A DNA stretch of 64,000 bases from Pseudarthrobacter oxydans (GCF_034258515.1 NZ_CP139438.1:3906001-3970000); one strand, 5' to 3'. Positions 35,169-45,324 are shown, counted from the first letter of the stretch. Made by a program: numbers and translations. The notes: generated from the sequence alone by a model not told the origin.

Positions 35169-36404
35169 CTACGTCCCCTTCAATGCACCCTGCGGTGCGG
35201 GCTGCTTCGGCGACCGGACCGCAACGATGGTGAACACGAAGGCGATGACTGCCGTGACCACCAGCAGCATGAGGCCGATGAAGTAGCTGTTGTCCGCTGC
35301 GTTGTAGGTGGCTCCCATGACCAGCGGCGGGAAGTAGCCGCCCATTCCACCGGCCGCGCTGACAATGCCGCTGATGCTGCCCACCTTCCCCTGTGGCGCG
35401 AGCCTGCCCACCCAGGCAAACACGCCACCGGCGCCCAGGCCGAGCGATGCCGCCATGGCCACGAAGGTGAGGCCTGCCGGGATCTCGCCGTCGGGCCGCA
35501 GGTTCACGATGAAAGCCAGGACCGCGATGCCCGCCAGCGACGTGAGGACCACTGGCTTGGACCCGATTTTGTCCGCGACCGCTCCCCCGATGGGCCGGAA
35601 CAGGACCGCCGCCAGGGCGAAACCCGCAGTTCGGGTGCCTGCAGCAGTGGGATCGAACTGGTAGATATCCCGGAGGTACGTGGGCAGGTACGTGGCGAAG
35701 GAGACGAACCCGCCAAAGACGATGGCGTAGAGGAAACACAGCTTCCAGGTGACGGCGAGCCCGGCCGCGTCCTTGAGTTTCGGGATCACCGGCGCGGTGT
35801 TCCGCTTCCAGTCCGGGGACTCCTTCAGGTTGAACCAGATCACGGCCCCCATCACCACCAGCAGCCCGGCAATCAGCAGGTGCGTGGGCAGGTAGCCGAT
35901 CCAGGTCACCAGACGCGGGGTCAGGAAGGCCGCCAGCGCGGTCCCGCCCATCCCGGCGCCGAAAACGCCCGTCGCGAAGCCGCGCCGTGAGGGTTCGTAC
36001 CAGGCGGAAACGAAGGGGATTCCGACGGCGAACACGGTACCTGCAATGCCCAGCAAGAGGCCGGCGCCCAGCACCACGGCGTAGGAACCGAGGGTGCCGC
36101 CGAGGGCCACCAGCAGGACGGGCGGGACACTGCCAAGCAGGACAACCGTGAACATGACCCGGCCGCCGTAGCGGTCCGTGAGGGCGCCCATCACGATCCG
36201 GCCCAGCGCGCCCACAAAAATGGGCATGGCCACCAGCACCGCTGTGGAGGTTGGGTCCAGCCCCATCCCCTGGGTGTAGCGCGCGCCCAGCGGCGCCACG
36301 ATGTTCCACGCCCAGAAGGCGGTGACCGAGGCGGCAGTGGCCAGGGCCAGGTTCCGTCCCTTGCCCGGGTGGGAGGTTTCAGTGGGCTGGGCGGCTGCGG
36401 CCAT
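35169..36404 (-). CDS. narK: Nitrate/nitrite transporter NarK
   Basis: The 411-residue MFS protein of the nitrate/nitrite porter family has 12 membrane segments, ALTDRYGGRVMFTV in the 2-3 loop, GAGMGGTALAAFLTPRL in helix 5 and GGMGGYFPPLVMG in helix 11, the glycine-rich nitrate signatures. It is 12 bases downstream of narI and supplies substrate uptake and nitrite release for the reductase. Confidence 0.92.
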   Translation of the reverse strand: MAAAAQPTETSHPGKGRNLALATAASVTAFWAWNIVAPLGARYTQGMGLDPTSTAVLVAMPIFVGALGRIVMGALTDRYGGRVMFTVVLLGSVPPVLLVALGGTLGSYAVVLGAGLLLGIAGTVFAVGIPFVSAWYEPSRRGFATGVFGAGMGGTALAAFLTPRLVTWIGYLPTHLLIAGLLVVMGAVIWFNLKESPDWKRNTAPVIPKLKDAAGLAVTWKLCFLYAIVFGGFVSFATYLPTYLRDIYQFDPTAAGTRTAGFALAAVLFRPIGGAVADKIGSKPVVLTSLAGIAVLAFIVNLRPDGEIPAGLTFVAMAASLGLGAGGVFAWVGRLAPQGKVGSISGIVSAAGGMGGYFPPLVMGATYNAADNSYFIGLMLLVVTAVIAFVFTIVAVRSPKQPAPQGALKGT

Positions 36405-36416
36405 TGTCTTCTCCTC

Positions 36417-37304
36417 TCACCGGTTCCGGGTGTCCCGGTCCTGGGTCCCGACGGCGGACCAGCCGCGCCGGGCGCTGGGGGCGTTGGGATTCTGCGCGGC
36501 CTTGCCGCCCGCCCCGGTTCCGGCCCTCCGGCCCGGGCGTCCACCGGCCGCAGCACCTGCCTTCACCCGGTCCCGCGAGCGGTACACGATGTACGGGCGG
36601 AAGAGGTAGTGGAACGGTGCAGTGAAGGCGTGGACCAGCCGGGTGAACGGCCAGATGATGAACAGCGCCATCCCCACCAGCGTGTGCAGGTGGAAGGAGA
36701 ACGGCGCGGCGGCCATGGCTGCGATGTCCGGCTGGAAGATGAACAGCGAACGGAACCACGGAGCCACGGTTTCACGGTAGTTGTGCGCGTGCTCGCCCTC
36801 GAACACGCTGACCAGCGTGGTCCACAGGCCGAACACGATGGCGGCAGTGAGGACCACGTACATGGTTTTATCGTTCTTGGTGGTGGCCATGAACACGGGC
36901 CCGGTGGTGCGGCGCCGGTAGATCAGCAGGACGATCCCGCCCAGGGTTCCCACGCCCGCGATCCCGCCCACGAACAGGGCGTTGAAGTGGTAGAAGTCCT
37001 GGCTCATCCCCACCGCCTCCGTCCAGGACATCGGGATAACCAGACCGAAGAAGTGCCCGGCGATCACGGCGAGCAGGCCGAAGTGGAACAGCGGCGAGGC
37101 GATCCGCAACAGCCTGGATTCGTAGAGCTGGGAGGACCGGGTGGTCCAGCCGAACTGGTCGTACTTGTACCGCCAGACCAGCCCGCCCGCCAGGACCACC
37201 ACCATCACGTAGGGCAGGACACCCCACAGCACAGTGTCCAGGGCAGAGAGTTCGACGGCGGCTCCGGGCTGTGTTTCAAAAGGCAGCGTTTCAAAGTTCA
37301 CCAT
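36417..37304 (-). CDS. narI: Respiratory nitrate reductase gamma subunit (cytochrome b)
   Basis: The 295-residue protein has five membrane helices. Histidines in the helices, such as FHFGLLAVIAGHFFG and PFSFHLHTLVGMALF, are in place to bind the two b haems that take electrons from menaquinol. About 55 residues rich in Arg, Gly and Ala extend past the last helix. The gene follows narJ by two bases. Confidence 0.94.
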   Translation of the reverse strand: MVNFETLPFETQPGAAVELSALDTVLWGVLPYVMVVVLAGGLVWRYKYDQFGWTTRSSQLYESRLLRIASPLFHFGLLAVIAGHFFGLVIPMSWTEAVGMSQDFYHFNALFVGGIAGVGTLGGIVLLIYRRRTTGPVFMATTKNDKTMYVVLTAAIVFGLWTTLVSVFEGEHAHNYRETVAPWFRSLFIFQPDIAAMAAAPFSFHLHTLVGMALFIIWPFTRLVHAFTAPFHYLFRPYIVYRSRDRVKAGAAAGGRPGRRAGTGAGGKAAQNPNAPSARRGWSAVGTQDRDTRNR

Positions 37305-37306
37305 GG

Positions 37307-37927
37307 TCAGGCCCCCTTCACGGGCAGCAGGCGCGGATCGTAGGGGTCAAGGCCAACCGCCTCGGTGGGTGGCCCGTAGCCCGCCATCCGCATCACGGCC
37401 TGTTCGTCGGCCGGCGACTTTCCGGGGAGCATGGCGCAGATGGCCGCCAGGATCCTGGCGTGCGGCAGCTTGTCCCGCAGCAAGCCGAACTTCAGCATCT
37501 CCAGGCTGGGCCGGTACCGGATCAGCAGCTCCCGCCCCGCGGAGAAGTCCACCAGCGCCGTGTATTCCAGCACCATGGGCAGGTAGTCCGGCAGCTCTCC
37601 CTGGGTGTCCACCAAAATGTCGCTTTGCCGGTAGGCCTTCTTGAAGCTGCCCAGCACTTCGCCGCGGCGCCGGGTGTCCCCGTCCGTCCAGTAGCTCAGG
37701 TGCAGGGCGTGGCGACGGCTGAGGTCGAACTCCCGCACGTAGTGTGCCTGGCTCTCCATCAGCGGCGTGGATTCCAGTGCGTCCAGCACCTCCTGGAAGG
37801 GTTCGACGGCGGCCGGGAACTCCGCGAGTGCGGCGCGCATGAGCGGGACCTTGGCCAGGAGGTCCTCGTCCGGGTAGGACAGGCACCACGCACCGGCCAT
37901 GTACGCCACCTGGTCGCGGCGGCTCAC
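37307..37927 (-). CDS. narJ: Nitrate reductase molybdenum cofactor assembly chaperone
   Basis: The 206-residue all-helical TorD/NarJ-family protein has YVREFDLSRRHALHLSYWTD and GDTRRRGEVLGSFKKAYR, the NarJ signature. It holds apo-NarG for cofactor insertion and is not part of the final enzyme. Its ATG overlaps the narH stop by four bases. Confidence 0.94.
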   Translation of the reverse strand: MSRRDQVAYMAGAWCLSYPDEDLLAKVPLMRAALAEFPAAVEPFQEVLDALESTPLMESQAHYVREFDLSRRHALHLSYWTDGDTRRRGEVLGSFKKAYRQSDILVDTQGELPDYLPMVLEYTALVDFSAGRELLIRYRPSLEMLKFGLLRDKLPHARILAAICAMLPGKSPADEQAVMRMAGYGPPTEAVGLDPYDPRLLPVKGA

Positions 37928-39618
37928 GGCTGGTCCTCCGCCGCGGCCAACGTGCCCGGCTCCGGCCCCTTGTCCGGGAAAAGGCCCGGCGGTGCCCCCC
38001 GGCCGTCCCAGTTCAGCAGGTTCACCCTGCCCTTCAGGCTGGTTCCCGCTGATACCTCACCGCTGGTCTGCCGGTCGCGCAGGGCGTTGAACGTGTCCAC
38101 CGCAACCGGCACCGGCCTGCCGCTCGCCTCACCGAACGGCGAGGAATCCTGCATGCCCGGGCCGCCGTCGAAATCCAGCGAGCAGCCCATCTCCTCCAGG
38201 TCGTGCGCCTGCTCCACGTGCGCCTTGGGGATGACGTACCGCTCGTCGTACTTGGCGATGGCCATCAGCCGGTACATCTCGTACATGGCCTGCCCGTCCA
38301 TGCCCACGGCCTCGGCGATGGACTCGTCCGGATCGTTGCCCAGGCTGATGCCTCGCATGAACGCACGCATGGCCGCAAGCTTCTTCAGCACCGCGGTGAC
38401 CCGGTCCGCGTCCCCGGCGGTGAAGAGCTCGGCGAGGTACTCCACCGGGATCCGCAGCGCATCAATGGCGCCGAACAGGTTGCCGTGGTCCTCGCCGTCG
38501 TGCCCCTGGTCCCGCAGCAGGTCCACCACCGGGGACAGCGGCGGCACGTACCAGACCATCGGCATGGTCCGGTACTCCGGGTGCAGCGGCAGCGCCACCT
38601 TGTAGACCTTGGCGAGGGCGTACACCGGCGAGCGCCGGGCGGCGTCGATCCAGTCCTCCGGGATGTCCTGCGCCCGGGCTTCGGCCTGGACGGCGGGATC
38701 GTTAGGGTCCAGCAGGACGTCCATCTGGGCGTCGTAGAGATCCTTCGGGTCGGTGACGGACGCCGCCGCGGTGACCGCATCGGCGTCGTACAAAAACAGC
38801 CCCAGGTACCGCAGCCGGCCCACGCAGGTCTCCGAGCACACCGTGGGGATCCCCACCTCCACCCGGGGGTAGCAGAAGGTGCACTTCTCGGCCTTGCCGG
38901 TCTTGTGGTTGAAGTAGATCTTCTTGTACGGGCAGCCGGTGACGCACTGCCGCCAGCCGCGGCACTTGTCCTGGTCCACCAGCACAATCCCGTCCTCCAC
39001 CCGCTTGTAGATGGCGCCGGAGGGGCAGGAGGCCATGCAGGACGGGTTCAGGCAGTGCTCGCAGATCCGCGGCAGGTAGAACATGAACGTCTGCTCGTAC
39101 GCGAACTTGATCTTGTCCTCGGACTCCCGCCGGACCTTCTCCACCAGCGGGTCCAGGTGCCCGTTCTCCGCGGAGCCGCCCAGGTTGTCGTCCCAGTTGG
39201 CGGACCAGGTGACCTTGGTGTCCTCCCCGGTGATCAGGGATTTGGGCCGGGCCACCGGAAAGTCGTCGCCCAGGGGCGCGTCCACCAGGGTTTTATAGTC
39301 GTAGGTCCAGGGCTCGTAGTAGTCCTTGAGCTCGGGCTGGACCGGGCTGGCAAAGATGCCGAACATTTTCTTCACCCGGCCGCCGGCCTTGAGCACCAGC
39401 CTGCCCCGCTTGTTCAGCGCCCAGCCGCCGCGCCACTTGTCCTGGTCCTCGTACCTTCGGGGATACCCCTGCCCGGGGCGGGTTTCCACGTTGTTGAACC
39501 AGACGTACTCGGTGCCTGCCCGGTTGGTCCAGGCCTGCTTGCAGGTCACCGAACACGTGTGGCAGCCGATGCACTTGTCCAGGTTCATCACCATGCCCAT
39601 TTGAGCCATGACCCGCAT
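37924..39618 (-). CDS. narH: Respiratory nitrate reductase beta subunit (Fe-S)
   Basis: The 564-residue protein has four ferredoxin-like cysteine clusters: CIGCHTCSVTCKQAW, CEHCLNPSCMASCP, CRGWRQCVTGCP and CTFCYPRVEVGIPTVCSETC. The Trp in CRGWRQC replaces a ligand and marks the [3Fe-4S] site of NarH. ATG 39618 overlaps the narG stop (ATGA); a frame continuing to 40287 lies in narG and is not the gene start. Confidence 0.95.
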   Translation of the reverse strand: MRVMAQMGMVMNLDKCIGCHTCSVTCKQAWTNRAGTEYVWFNNVETRPGQGYPRRYEDQDKWRGGWALNKRGRLVLKAGGRVKKMFGIFASPVQPELKDYYEPWTYDYKTLVDAPLGDDFPVARPKSLITGEDTKVTWSANWDDNLGGSAENGHLDPLVEKVRRESEDKIKFAYEQTFMFYLPRICEHCLNPSCMASCPSGAIYKRVEDGIVLVDQDKCRGWRQCVTGCPYKKIYFNHKTGKAEKCTFCYPRVEVGIPTVCSETCVGRLRYLGLFLYDADAVTAAASVTDPKDLYDAQMDVLLDPNDPAVQAEARAQDIPEDWIDAARRSPVYALAKVYKVALPLHPEYRTMPMVWYVPPLSPVVDLLRDQGHDGEDHGNLFGAIDALRIPVEYLAELFTAGDADRVTAVLKKLAAMRAFMRGISLGNDPDESIAEAVGMDGQAMYEMYRLMAIAKYDERYVIPKAHVEQAHDLEEMGCSLDFDGGPGMQDSSPFGEASGRPVPVAVDTFNALRDRQTSGEVSAGTSLKGRVNLLNWDGRGAPPGLFPDKGPEPGTLAAAEDQP

Positions 39619-42600
39619 CAGTACTGCACCTCCTGTGAGCGGCGGCGGACCGTGGCCACCATGTCGCGCTGGTTTCCGGTGGGGCCGAGGTAGTTGAACG
39701 CGTACGCCAGTTGCGCGTAGCCCCCGATCAGGTGCGAAGGTTTCACCAGCAGCCGGGTGACCGAATTGTGGATGCCGCCGCGCCGCCCGGTGGCCTCCGA
39801 CTTCGGCACGTCGATGGTGCGCTCCTGGGCATGGTGCACGTACACCACACCGGCGGGCATCCGGTGGCTGACGATCGCCCGGGCCACCAGGACTCCGTTG
39901 ATGTTCAGGCATTCCACCCAGTCGTTGTCCCTGACCTGGATGGAATCGGCGTCCGCCGGGCTCATCCACACCGTGGGCCCGCCGCGGGACAGCGAGAGCA
40001 TCAGCAGGTTGTCCTGGTATTCGGAGTGGATGGACCACTTGGAGTGCGGCGTCAGGTACCGGACCACCACCTCCAGCTGCCCGTTCCGGCCGAGTTTGGG
40101 TTCGCCGAAGAGCCGGTGCATGTCCAGCGGCGGCCGGTAGATGGGAAGGGCTTCGCCGATGTCCGTGAGCCAGTCGTGGTCCAGGAAGAAGTGCATCCGG
40201 CCGGTGAGGGTGTGGAAGGGCTTGAGCCGTTCGATGTTGATGGTGAACGGGGCGTAGCGGCGTCCGCCGGTTTCCGAGCCGGACCATTCCGGCGAGGTGA
40301 TCACGGGCACCGGGGCGGCCTGGGTCTGGGCGAAGGTGATGAACTTTTCCTCCGAGCCCTCGGCGAGGTCCGCCAGCTTCCTTCCGGTCCGGACTTCCAG
40401 GTCCTTGAAGCCCTGCACGGAAAGCATGCCGTTGGTGGTGCCGGAGAACGCCAGGATGGCCTCCGCCATTTTGGCATCGGTGTCCAGGGCCGGCCGGCCG
40501 TCCGCGGCGCCGCCGAGCATCACGCCGTTCGAGTGGCTGAGCCGGCTCAGCGGGCCGTCCAGTTTGTAGGTGACGTTCTTGACGGTGAAGCCCAGCTTGT
40601 CCGCCAGGGGCCCGACGGCGGCGAGCTTGTCCGCGATGGCCGTATAGTCCCGCTCCACCACGGAAAAGACGGGCATGTTCTGCCCGGGGACGGCGGGGAT
40701 GTCCGGCTTCCGCCAGTCGCGGACCGTCCCGCCGGGCTGGGCCAGCTGGCCAGGGGTATCGTGCTGCAGCGGCACGCTCACCAGGTCGCGCCGGACGCCC
40801 AGATGGGTCCTGGCCAGCCGGGAGAACTCGCGGGCCAGCAGGTGGAAGGTGTCAAAGTCGGTCTTGGTTTCCCAGGGCGGGTCGATCGCCGGGGTGAACG
40901 CGTGGACGAACGGGTGCATGTCCGTGGAGGAGAGGTCGTGCTTTTCGTACCAGGTGGCGGCGGGAAACACGACGTCGGACAGCAGCGTGGTGGAGGTCAT
41001 CCGGAAGTCGGCGGAGACCAGCAGGTCCAGCTTCCCTTCGGGCGCCTTCTCGTGCCATTTCACGTGCGTGGGTTTCAGCCCCTCCGCGTGGTCCTCGCCC
41101 AGGACGTTGTTGTGGGTGCCCAGCAGGTTCCGGAGGAAGTACTCGTTGCCCTTCGCCGAGGACCCGAAGAGGTTGGAGCGCCAGAGGACCAGGGTGCGCG
41201 GCCAGTTCTCCGGGGCATCCACGTCCTCGATGGCCGGGTTCAGGGTCCGGTTCTTCAGTGCGTCCGCGATGTAGCCGGGGGTGTCCTTCGCAGTGCCGGC
41301 GGCGACGGCGGCCTCCGCCTCGTCGGCGAGGTCCAGGGGATTGCGGTCGAACTGCGGGTAGAACGGCATCCAGCCAAGCCTTGCGGACTGGGCTATGGCG
41401 TCCGCGGTGTGCAGGCCGTCCAGGGCGCCGGTGGACAGCGGGGACTTCAGCGCGTCCGCGGAGTAGCCGTCCTGGCGCCACTGGTCCGTGTGCATGTACC
41501 AGTACCCGGTGCCGATCATGGTGCGCGGCGGCCGGGACCAGTCCAGGGCGTTGGCCAGCGACACCCAGCCGGTGATGGGGCGGGTCTTTTCCTGCCCCAC
41601 GTAGTGCGCCCAGCCGCCCCCGTTCCGGCCCATGCAGCCGGTCAGCATCACGAGGGCCAGCACCGCCCGGTAGGTGGTGTCGCCGTGGAACCACTGGCAG
41701 ATCCCGGCGCCCATGATGATCATCGACCGGCCCCTGGACTGCTCGGCGTTCCGGGCGAACTCGCGGGCCACCCGGATGCAGGCCTGCGCGGGGACGGACG
41801 TGATCTCCTCCTGCCAGGCCGGGGTGTACGGGGTGGCGGCGTCGTCATACCCCGCGGCCCACTCTCCGGGCAGCCCTTCGCGGCCCACGCCGTACTGGGC
41901 GAGCATCAGGTCGAACACCGTGGTGGCCAGCTGGCCCTCCACCTCGATCACGGGCACCCCGCGCCGGAGCACGCTGCCGGTGCCGTCCGCCTGCTCGAAG
42001 CACGGCAGCAGGATCTCGGCGCTTTCACCCGAGACCTCCCGCAGGGACAGTGCGGGGTCCATCCCTTCAAGGTCCAGGTTCCATCTGCCCTCTCCGCTGC
42101 CGGAGTAGCGGAATCCCATGGAGCCGTTGGGGACGGCCGGACGGCCGGCCTTCTTGTCGAACAGGACGGTGCGGAACGCCGCGTCCTCAGCCCCTGACTC
42201 CGCCGGGATGTCACGCGCGGTGAGGAATTTCGACGGCGTCAACGCGCCGTCGTCGCGCTTTTCCAGCCTGACCAGGAACGGCAGGTCCGTGTACTGCTTG
42301 ACGTAGTCCGTGAAGAAGGGAACCTGCCGGTCCACGAAGAATTCCTTGAGCATCACGTGCCCCATGGCCATGGCCAGCGCGGCGTCGGTTCCAGCCTGGG
42401 CGGGGAGCCACTCGTCCGCGAACTTGGTGTTGTCCGCGTAGTCCGGGCTGACGGTGACCACCTTGGTGCCGCGGTACCGCACCTCGGCCATCCAGTGCGC
42501 GTCCGGGGTGCGGGTGACCGGAACGTTGGAGCCCCACATCATGAGGTAGCGGGCGTCCCACCAGTCGCCGGATTCGGGGACGTCGGTCTGGTCTCCGAAC

Positions 42601-43331
42601 ACCTGCGGGCTGGCCACGGGAAGGTCCGCGTACCAGTCGTAGAAGGAGGTCATCACCCCGCCGATGAGCTGGATGAAGCGGGTTCCCACCGCGTGCGAGA
42701 CCATGGACATCGCGGGGATGGGCGAGAAGCCGGCGCAGCGGTCCGGGCCGTAGATCTTGATGGTGTTCACGTGCGCCGCGGCCGCGATTTCGATGGCTTC
42801 CTGCCAGGACACCCGGACCAGCCCGCCCTTGCCCCGGGCCTGCTGGTAGCGGCGGCGCTTCTCCGGGTCGGCGGCGATGTCGGCGAACGCCAGCACCGGG
42901 TCTCCCAGCCGGGCCTTGGCCTCGCGGTACATCTCCACCAGCACGCCGCGGGCGTAGGGGAAACGGACCCGGGTGGGCGAGTACGTGTACCAGGAAAAGG
43001 CAGCCCCGCGGGGGCAGCCCCGCGGTTCATATTCGGGACTGTCGGGGCCCACGGAAGGGTAGTCGGTCTGCTGCGATTCCCAGGTGATGATGCCGTCCTT
43101 GACGTACACCTTCCAGGAGCAGGAGCCGGTGCAGTTCACCCCGTGGGTGGAGCGGACCACCTTGTCGTGGCTCCACCGGTCGCGGTAGAAGATATCCCCC
43201 TTGCGGCCACCCTCCCGGAAAACTGCCCTGCCGTCGTCGGTCTGGTCCCACTTCGTAAAGAACCTGCCCAGCTTCAGCATTGCATCCGATGCCGGCCCGT
43301 CCACCCCCGCGACAAAACGCTCCTCAGCCAT
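39618..43331 (-). CDS. narG: Respiratory nitrate reductase alpha subunit (Mo-bisMGD)
   Basis: The 1237-residue catalytic subunit has the N-terminal HGVNCTGSC motif with His as first ligand of the FS0 cluster and SFYDWYADLP with the Asp expected to bind molybdenum. KWSIHSEYQDNLLMLSLSRG is in the C-terminal cofactor-binding domain. No Tat motif is present, so the active site faces the cytoplasm as in other Nar enzymes. First gene of narGHJI-narK; molybdopterin genes are outside the window. Confidence 0.96.
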   Translation of the reverse strand: MAEERFVAGVDGPASDAMLKLGRFFTKWDQTDDGRAVFREGGRKGDIFYRDRWSHDKVVRSTHGVNCTGSCSWKVYVKDGIITWESQQTDYPSVGPDSPEYEPRGCPRGAAFSWYTYSPTRVRFPYARGVLVEMYREAKARLGDPVLAFADIAADPEKRRRYQQARGKGGLVRVSWQEAIEIAAAAHVNTIKIYGPDRCAGFSPIPAMSMVSHAVGTRFIQLIGGVMTSFYDWYADLPVASPQVFGDQTDVPESGDWWDARYLMMWGSNVPVTRTPDAHWMAEVRYRGTKVVTVSPDYADNTKFADEWLPAQAGTDAALAMAMGHVMLKEFFVDRQVPFFTDYVKQYTDLPFLVRLEKRDDGALTPSKFLTARDIPAESGAEDAAFRTVLFDKKAGRPAVPNGSMGFRYSGSGEGRWNLDLEGMDPALSLREVSGESAEILLPCFEQADGTGSVLRRGVPVIEVEGQLATTVFDLMLAQYGVGREGLPGEWAAGYDDAATPYTPAWQEEITSVPAQACIRVAREFARNAEQSRGRSMIIMGAGICQWFHGDTTYRAVLALVMLTGCMGRNGGGWAHYVGQEKTRPITGWVSLANALDWSRPPRTMIGTGYWYMHTDQWRQDGYSADALKSPLSTGALDGLHTADAIAQSARLGWMPFYPQFDRNPLDLADEAEAAVAAGTAKDTPGYIADALKNRTLNPAIEDVDAPENWPRTLVLWRSNLFGSSAKGNEYFLRNLLGTHNNVLGEDHAEGLKPTHVKWHEKAPEGKLDLLVSADFRMTSTTLLSDVVFPAATWYEKHDLSSTDMHPFVHAFTPAIDPPWETKTDFDTFHLLAREFSRLARTHLGVRRDLVSVPLQHDTPGQLAQPGGTVRDWRKPDIPAVPGQNMPVFSVVERDYTAIADKLAAVGPLADKLGFTVKNVTYKLDGPLSRLSHSNGVMLGGAADGRPALDTDAKMAEAILAFSGTTNGMLSVQGFKDLEVRTGRKLADLAEGSEEKFITFAQTQAAPVPVITSPEWSGSETGGRRYAPFTINIERLKPFHTLTGRMHFFLDHDWLTDIGEALPIYRPPLDMHRLFGEPKLGRNGQLEVVVRYLTPHSKWSIHSEYQDNLLMLSLSRGGPTVWMSPADADSIQVRDNDWVECLNINGVLVARAIVSHRMPAGVVYVHHAQERTIDVPKSEATGRRGGIHNSVTRLLVKPSHLIGGYAQLAYAFNYLGPTGNQRDMVATVRRRSQEVQY

Positions 43332-43489
43332 GCTGCCACCGTAGGTGCGGCGCGGCTGGTCCAGTAGGGTCTTTCGACTGGTTGCAGCTGCTTGGTGGCA
43401 GGACTAGGCTCTGGTCGCCTGCCGGGCGCCTGCGCCGGAGCGCTTCCCGCCCTAGGCTGGACTTCGGACACACTGGACAGGAGGCTGCG

Positions 43490-44176
43490 GTGGCTGAGAC
43501 GACGTTAGCCAAGGCGGGCGTGGCGGAGCTGATGGCCGAACTGGCCGGGCTCGAGGACCCGAGGGCGCGCGAGGTGAACGAGAGGCACGGGGATGACCAC
43601 GGCGTGAACCTCAGCAAACTGCGTGCCATCGCCAAGCGGCTCAAAACCCAACAGGAACTTGCCCGTGACCTCTGGGCCACGGGCGATACCGCGGCGCGGC
43701 TGCTGGCGCTCCTGGTTTGCCGGCCGAAGGCGTTCGGGCGTGGCGAACTGGATGCGATGCTGCGGGAGGCGCGGGCGCCCAAGGTGCAGGACTGGCTGGT
43801 GAACTACGTGGTGAAGAAGAACCCGCACGCCGAGGAGCTGCGGGTGGCCTGGCTGTCCGATCCTGATCCGGTAGTAGCAAGTGCCGGCTGGGCTTTGACA
43901 AGCGAGCGCGTGGTGAAGGCGCCTGACGGCCTGGACCTTGAGGGGCTGCTGGACGTCATCGAGGCGGAGATGAAGGACTCCCCGGACCGGCTGCAGTGGG
44001 CCATGAACACCTGCCTGGCCCAGATCGGCATTGTGCACCCCGGGCTCAGGGCCCGCGCGCTGGAGATCGGCGAGCGCCTGGAGGTGCTCAAGGACTACCC
44101 CACTCCCCCGGGCTGCACCTCACCGTTCGCCCCCGCGTGGATCAACGAAATGGTGCGCCGGCAGGCGGGGCACTAA
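43490..44176 (+). CDS. DNA alkylation repair (AlkD)-like helical-repeat protein
   Basis: The 228-residue protein starts at GTG after CAGGAGG. The pattern NLSKLRAIAKRLKTQQELAR, DLWATGDTAARLLALLV, WLVNYVVKKNP and AMNTCLAQIGI matches the HEAT-like repeats of the AlkD DNA glycosylase superfamily. The aromatic residues of the active site cannot be mapped with certainty, so it could be a relative without repair activity. Divergent from narG, convergent with the LysR gene six bases on. Confidence 0.75.
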   Translation: MAETTLAKAGVAELMAELAGLEDPRAREVNERHGDDHGVNLSKLRAIAKRLKTQQELARDLWATGDTAARLLALLVCRPKAFGRGELDAMLREARAPKVQDWLVNYVVKKNPHAEELRVAWLSDPDPVVASAGWALTSERVVKAPDGLDLEGLLDVIEAEMKDSPDRLQWAMNTCLAQIGIVHPGLRARALEIGERLEVLKDYPTPPGCTSPFAPAWINEMVRRQAGH

Positions 44177-44182
44177 GGGCCG

Positions 44183-45097
44183 TCACCGGAAGTCGGCCGT
44201 TGATTCCTTCGCCACTTCCAGAAGCGTGGTTTGGAAGGCAATCTCGGCTGCGGCCCGCACCCTGTCGTGACGGTGCGCGAGCAGGACCCGCCTTGAGGGT
44301 GCGGTAGTGCCCAGGGAGACGATGCTGACCCCCGGGTGTTTGTTGACGACGGCGGTTCGAGGCGCCAAGGCGATGCCGAGCCCCACGCTGACCATCGCCT
44401 GGGCTTCCTGGTAGTCATTGGCGTGGAAGGCGATCCGGGGGGTGAAACCCGCGGCACGGGCGCTTCGTTGGAGCACCTCCACCACCGGGTGCGCTTCCTC
44501 GCGGACAATCCACTCCTCATCGGCAAGGTCCGCCATGTCAACCTGCTTGCGCCGGGCCAGCCGGTGGTCCTTTCCCACAACGAGGGCGGTTGCGTCCTCG
44601 AAAACCGTGGTGAGGGCAAAGTCCTCGGCGTTGATCCTGCTCCATTCGTAGTCCCAGAGGAGGGACATGCCCACCTGCCCGTTCTCCAGCATCTCGACCA
44701 AGTCCTCAAAGCGGCTGCTGCGCACATGCAGCTCAATGGCAGGGTACTGGCGTTTGAACTTGCTGATGACCAAGGGAAGAAACGAACCTCCCAGCGTGGG
44801 GAAGGTTCCCATGGTGAGGCTGCCCCTGTTCAGCCCGGCGATTTCGGCGAGGTCCGCTTCGGCAGCCGCCATCTGCCTGAGGATGCGGCGCGTGTGCGCC
44901 GCCAGGACGTGGCCGGCATCCGTCGGTACCATTCCGCGGGTCTGTCGCTGAAGAAGCGGCTGGCCGATCTCCGATTCCAGTCGCCGCAGCTGCTGGGACA
45001 CGCCTGACGGCGAGTACACGTGCTTCTCGGCCGCTGCCGTGATGGATCCGAGCTCCACCACGTCCAGCAGCAGTTCCAGCCTTCGAACATTGAGCAT
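44183..45097 (-). CDS. LysR-family regulator, probable controller of the PrpF/TTT operon
   Basis: The 304-residue protein has a typical N-terminal winged helix (MLNVRRLELLLDVVELGSIT, YSPSGVSQQLRRLESEIGQP) and a substrate-binding fold with GTFPTLGGSFLPLVISKFKR. ATG 45097 is nine bases from AAGGAG; a GTG two codons upstream is too close. It is divergent from prpF, the usual LysR arrangement. Confidence 0.88.
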   Translation of the reverse strand: MLNVRRLELLLDVVELGSITAAAEKHVYSPSGVSQQLRRLESEIGQPLLQRQTRGMVPTDAGHVLAAHTRRILRQMAAAEADLAEIAGLNRGSLTMGTFPTLGGSFLPLVISKFKRQYPAIELHVRSSRFEDLVEMLENGQVGMSLLWDYEWSRINAEDFALTTVFEDATALVVGKDHRLARRKQVDMADLADEEWIVREEAHPVVEVLQRSARAAGFTPRIAFHANDYQEAQAMVSVGLGIALAPRTAVVNKHPGVSIVSLGTTAPSRRVLLAHRHDRVRAAAEIAFQTTLLEVAKESTADFR

Positions 45098-45313
45098 CGG
45101 CACGGACTCCTTTGAAGTGTTGCTTACATCCCCTTAAGGATTTTAGCCTGCACCTTCATCCACAGCCGAACGGGGACGGGCCGCACGCCGTCGGAGTCAA
45201 GGAAAGGGCTGCCATGACCTTCGAAATGCCCGTCCAGCCGCCATTTGATTGAAGTAAAAGTGCAAGACCCTGCAAAAAATAGCGTTTGTAATTCAATGAT
45301 GGGGCGGATCACA

Positions 45314-45324
45314 CTAGGTCCTAG
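45314..45324. promoter_or_regulatory. Short palindrome upstream of prpF
   Basis: CTAGG and CCTAG face each other across one base, about 50 bases before the prpF start in the 278-base divergent gap. TGCAAGACCCTGCA at 45261-45274 is a second candidate LysR site. Both are weak signals. Confidence 0.25.

Noticed and set aside
34417-36309. 630-codon reverse frame covering narK and the lipoprotein
   Set aside because: Its first part is out-of-phase narK sequence made of Arg/Gly-rich low complexity; only the last 248 codons, from ATG 35163, are a real gene.
37924-40287. Extended narH reading of 787 codons
   Set aside because: The first 223 codons lie inside narG in another phase; the conserved start MRVMAQMGMVMNLDKCIGCH is at 39618.
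39711-42197. Forward open frame of 828 codons opposite narG
   Set aside because: It is the mirror of a GC-rich gene with strong third-position bias, is rich in His, Gly, Val and Arg, shows no family motif and has no ribosome site; narG is certain on the other strand.
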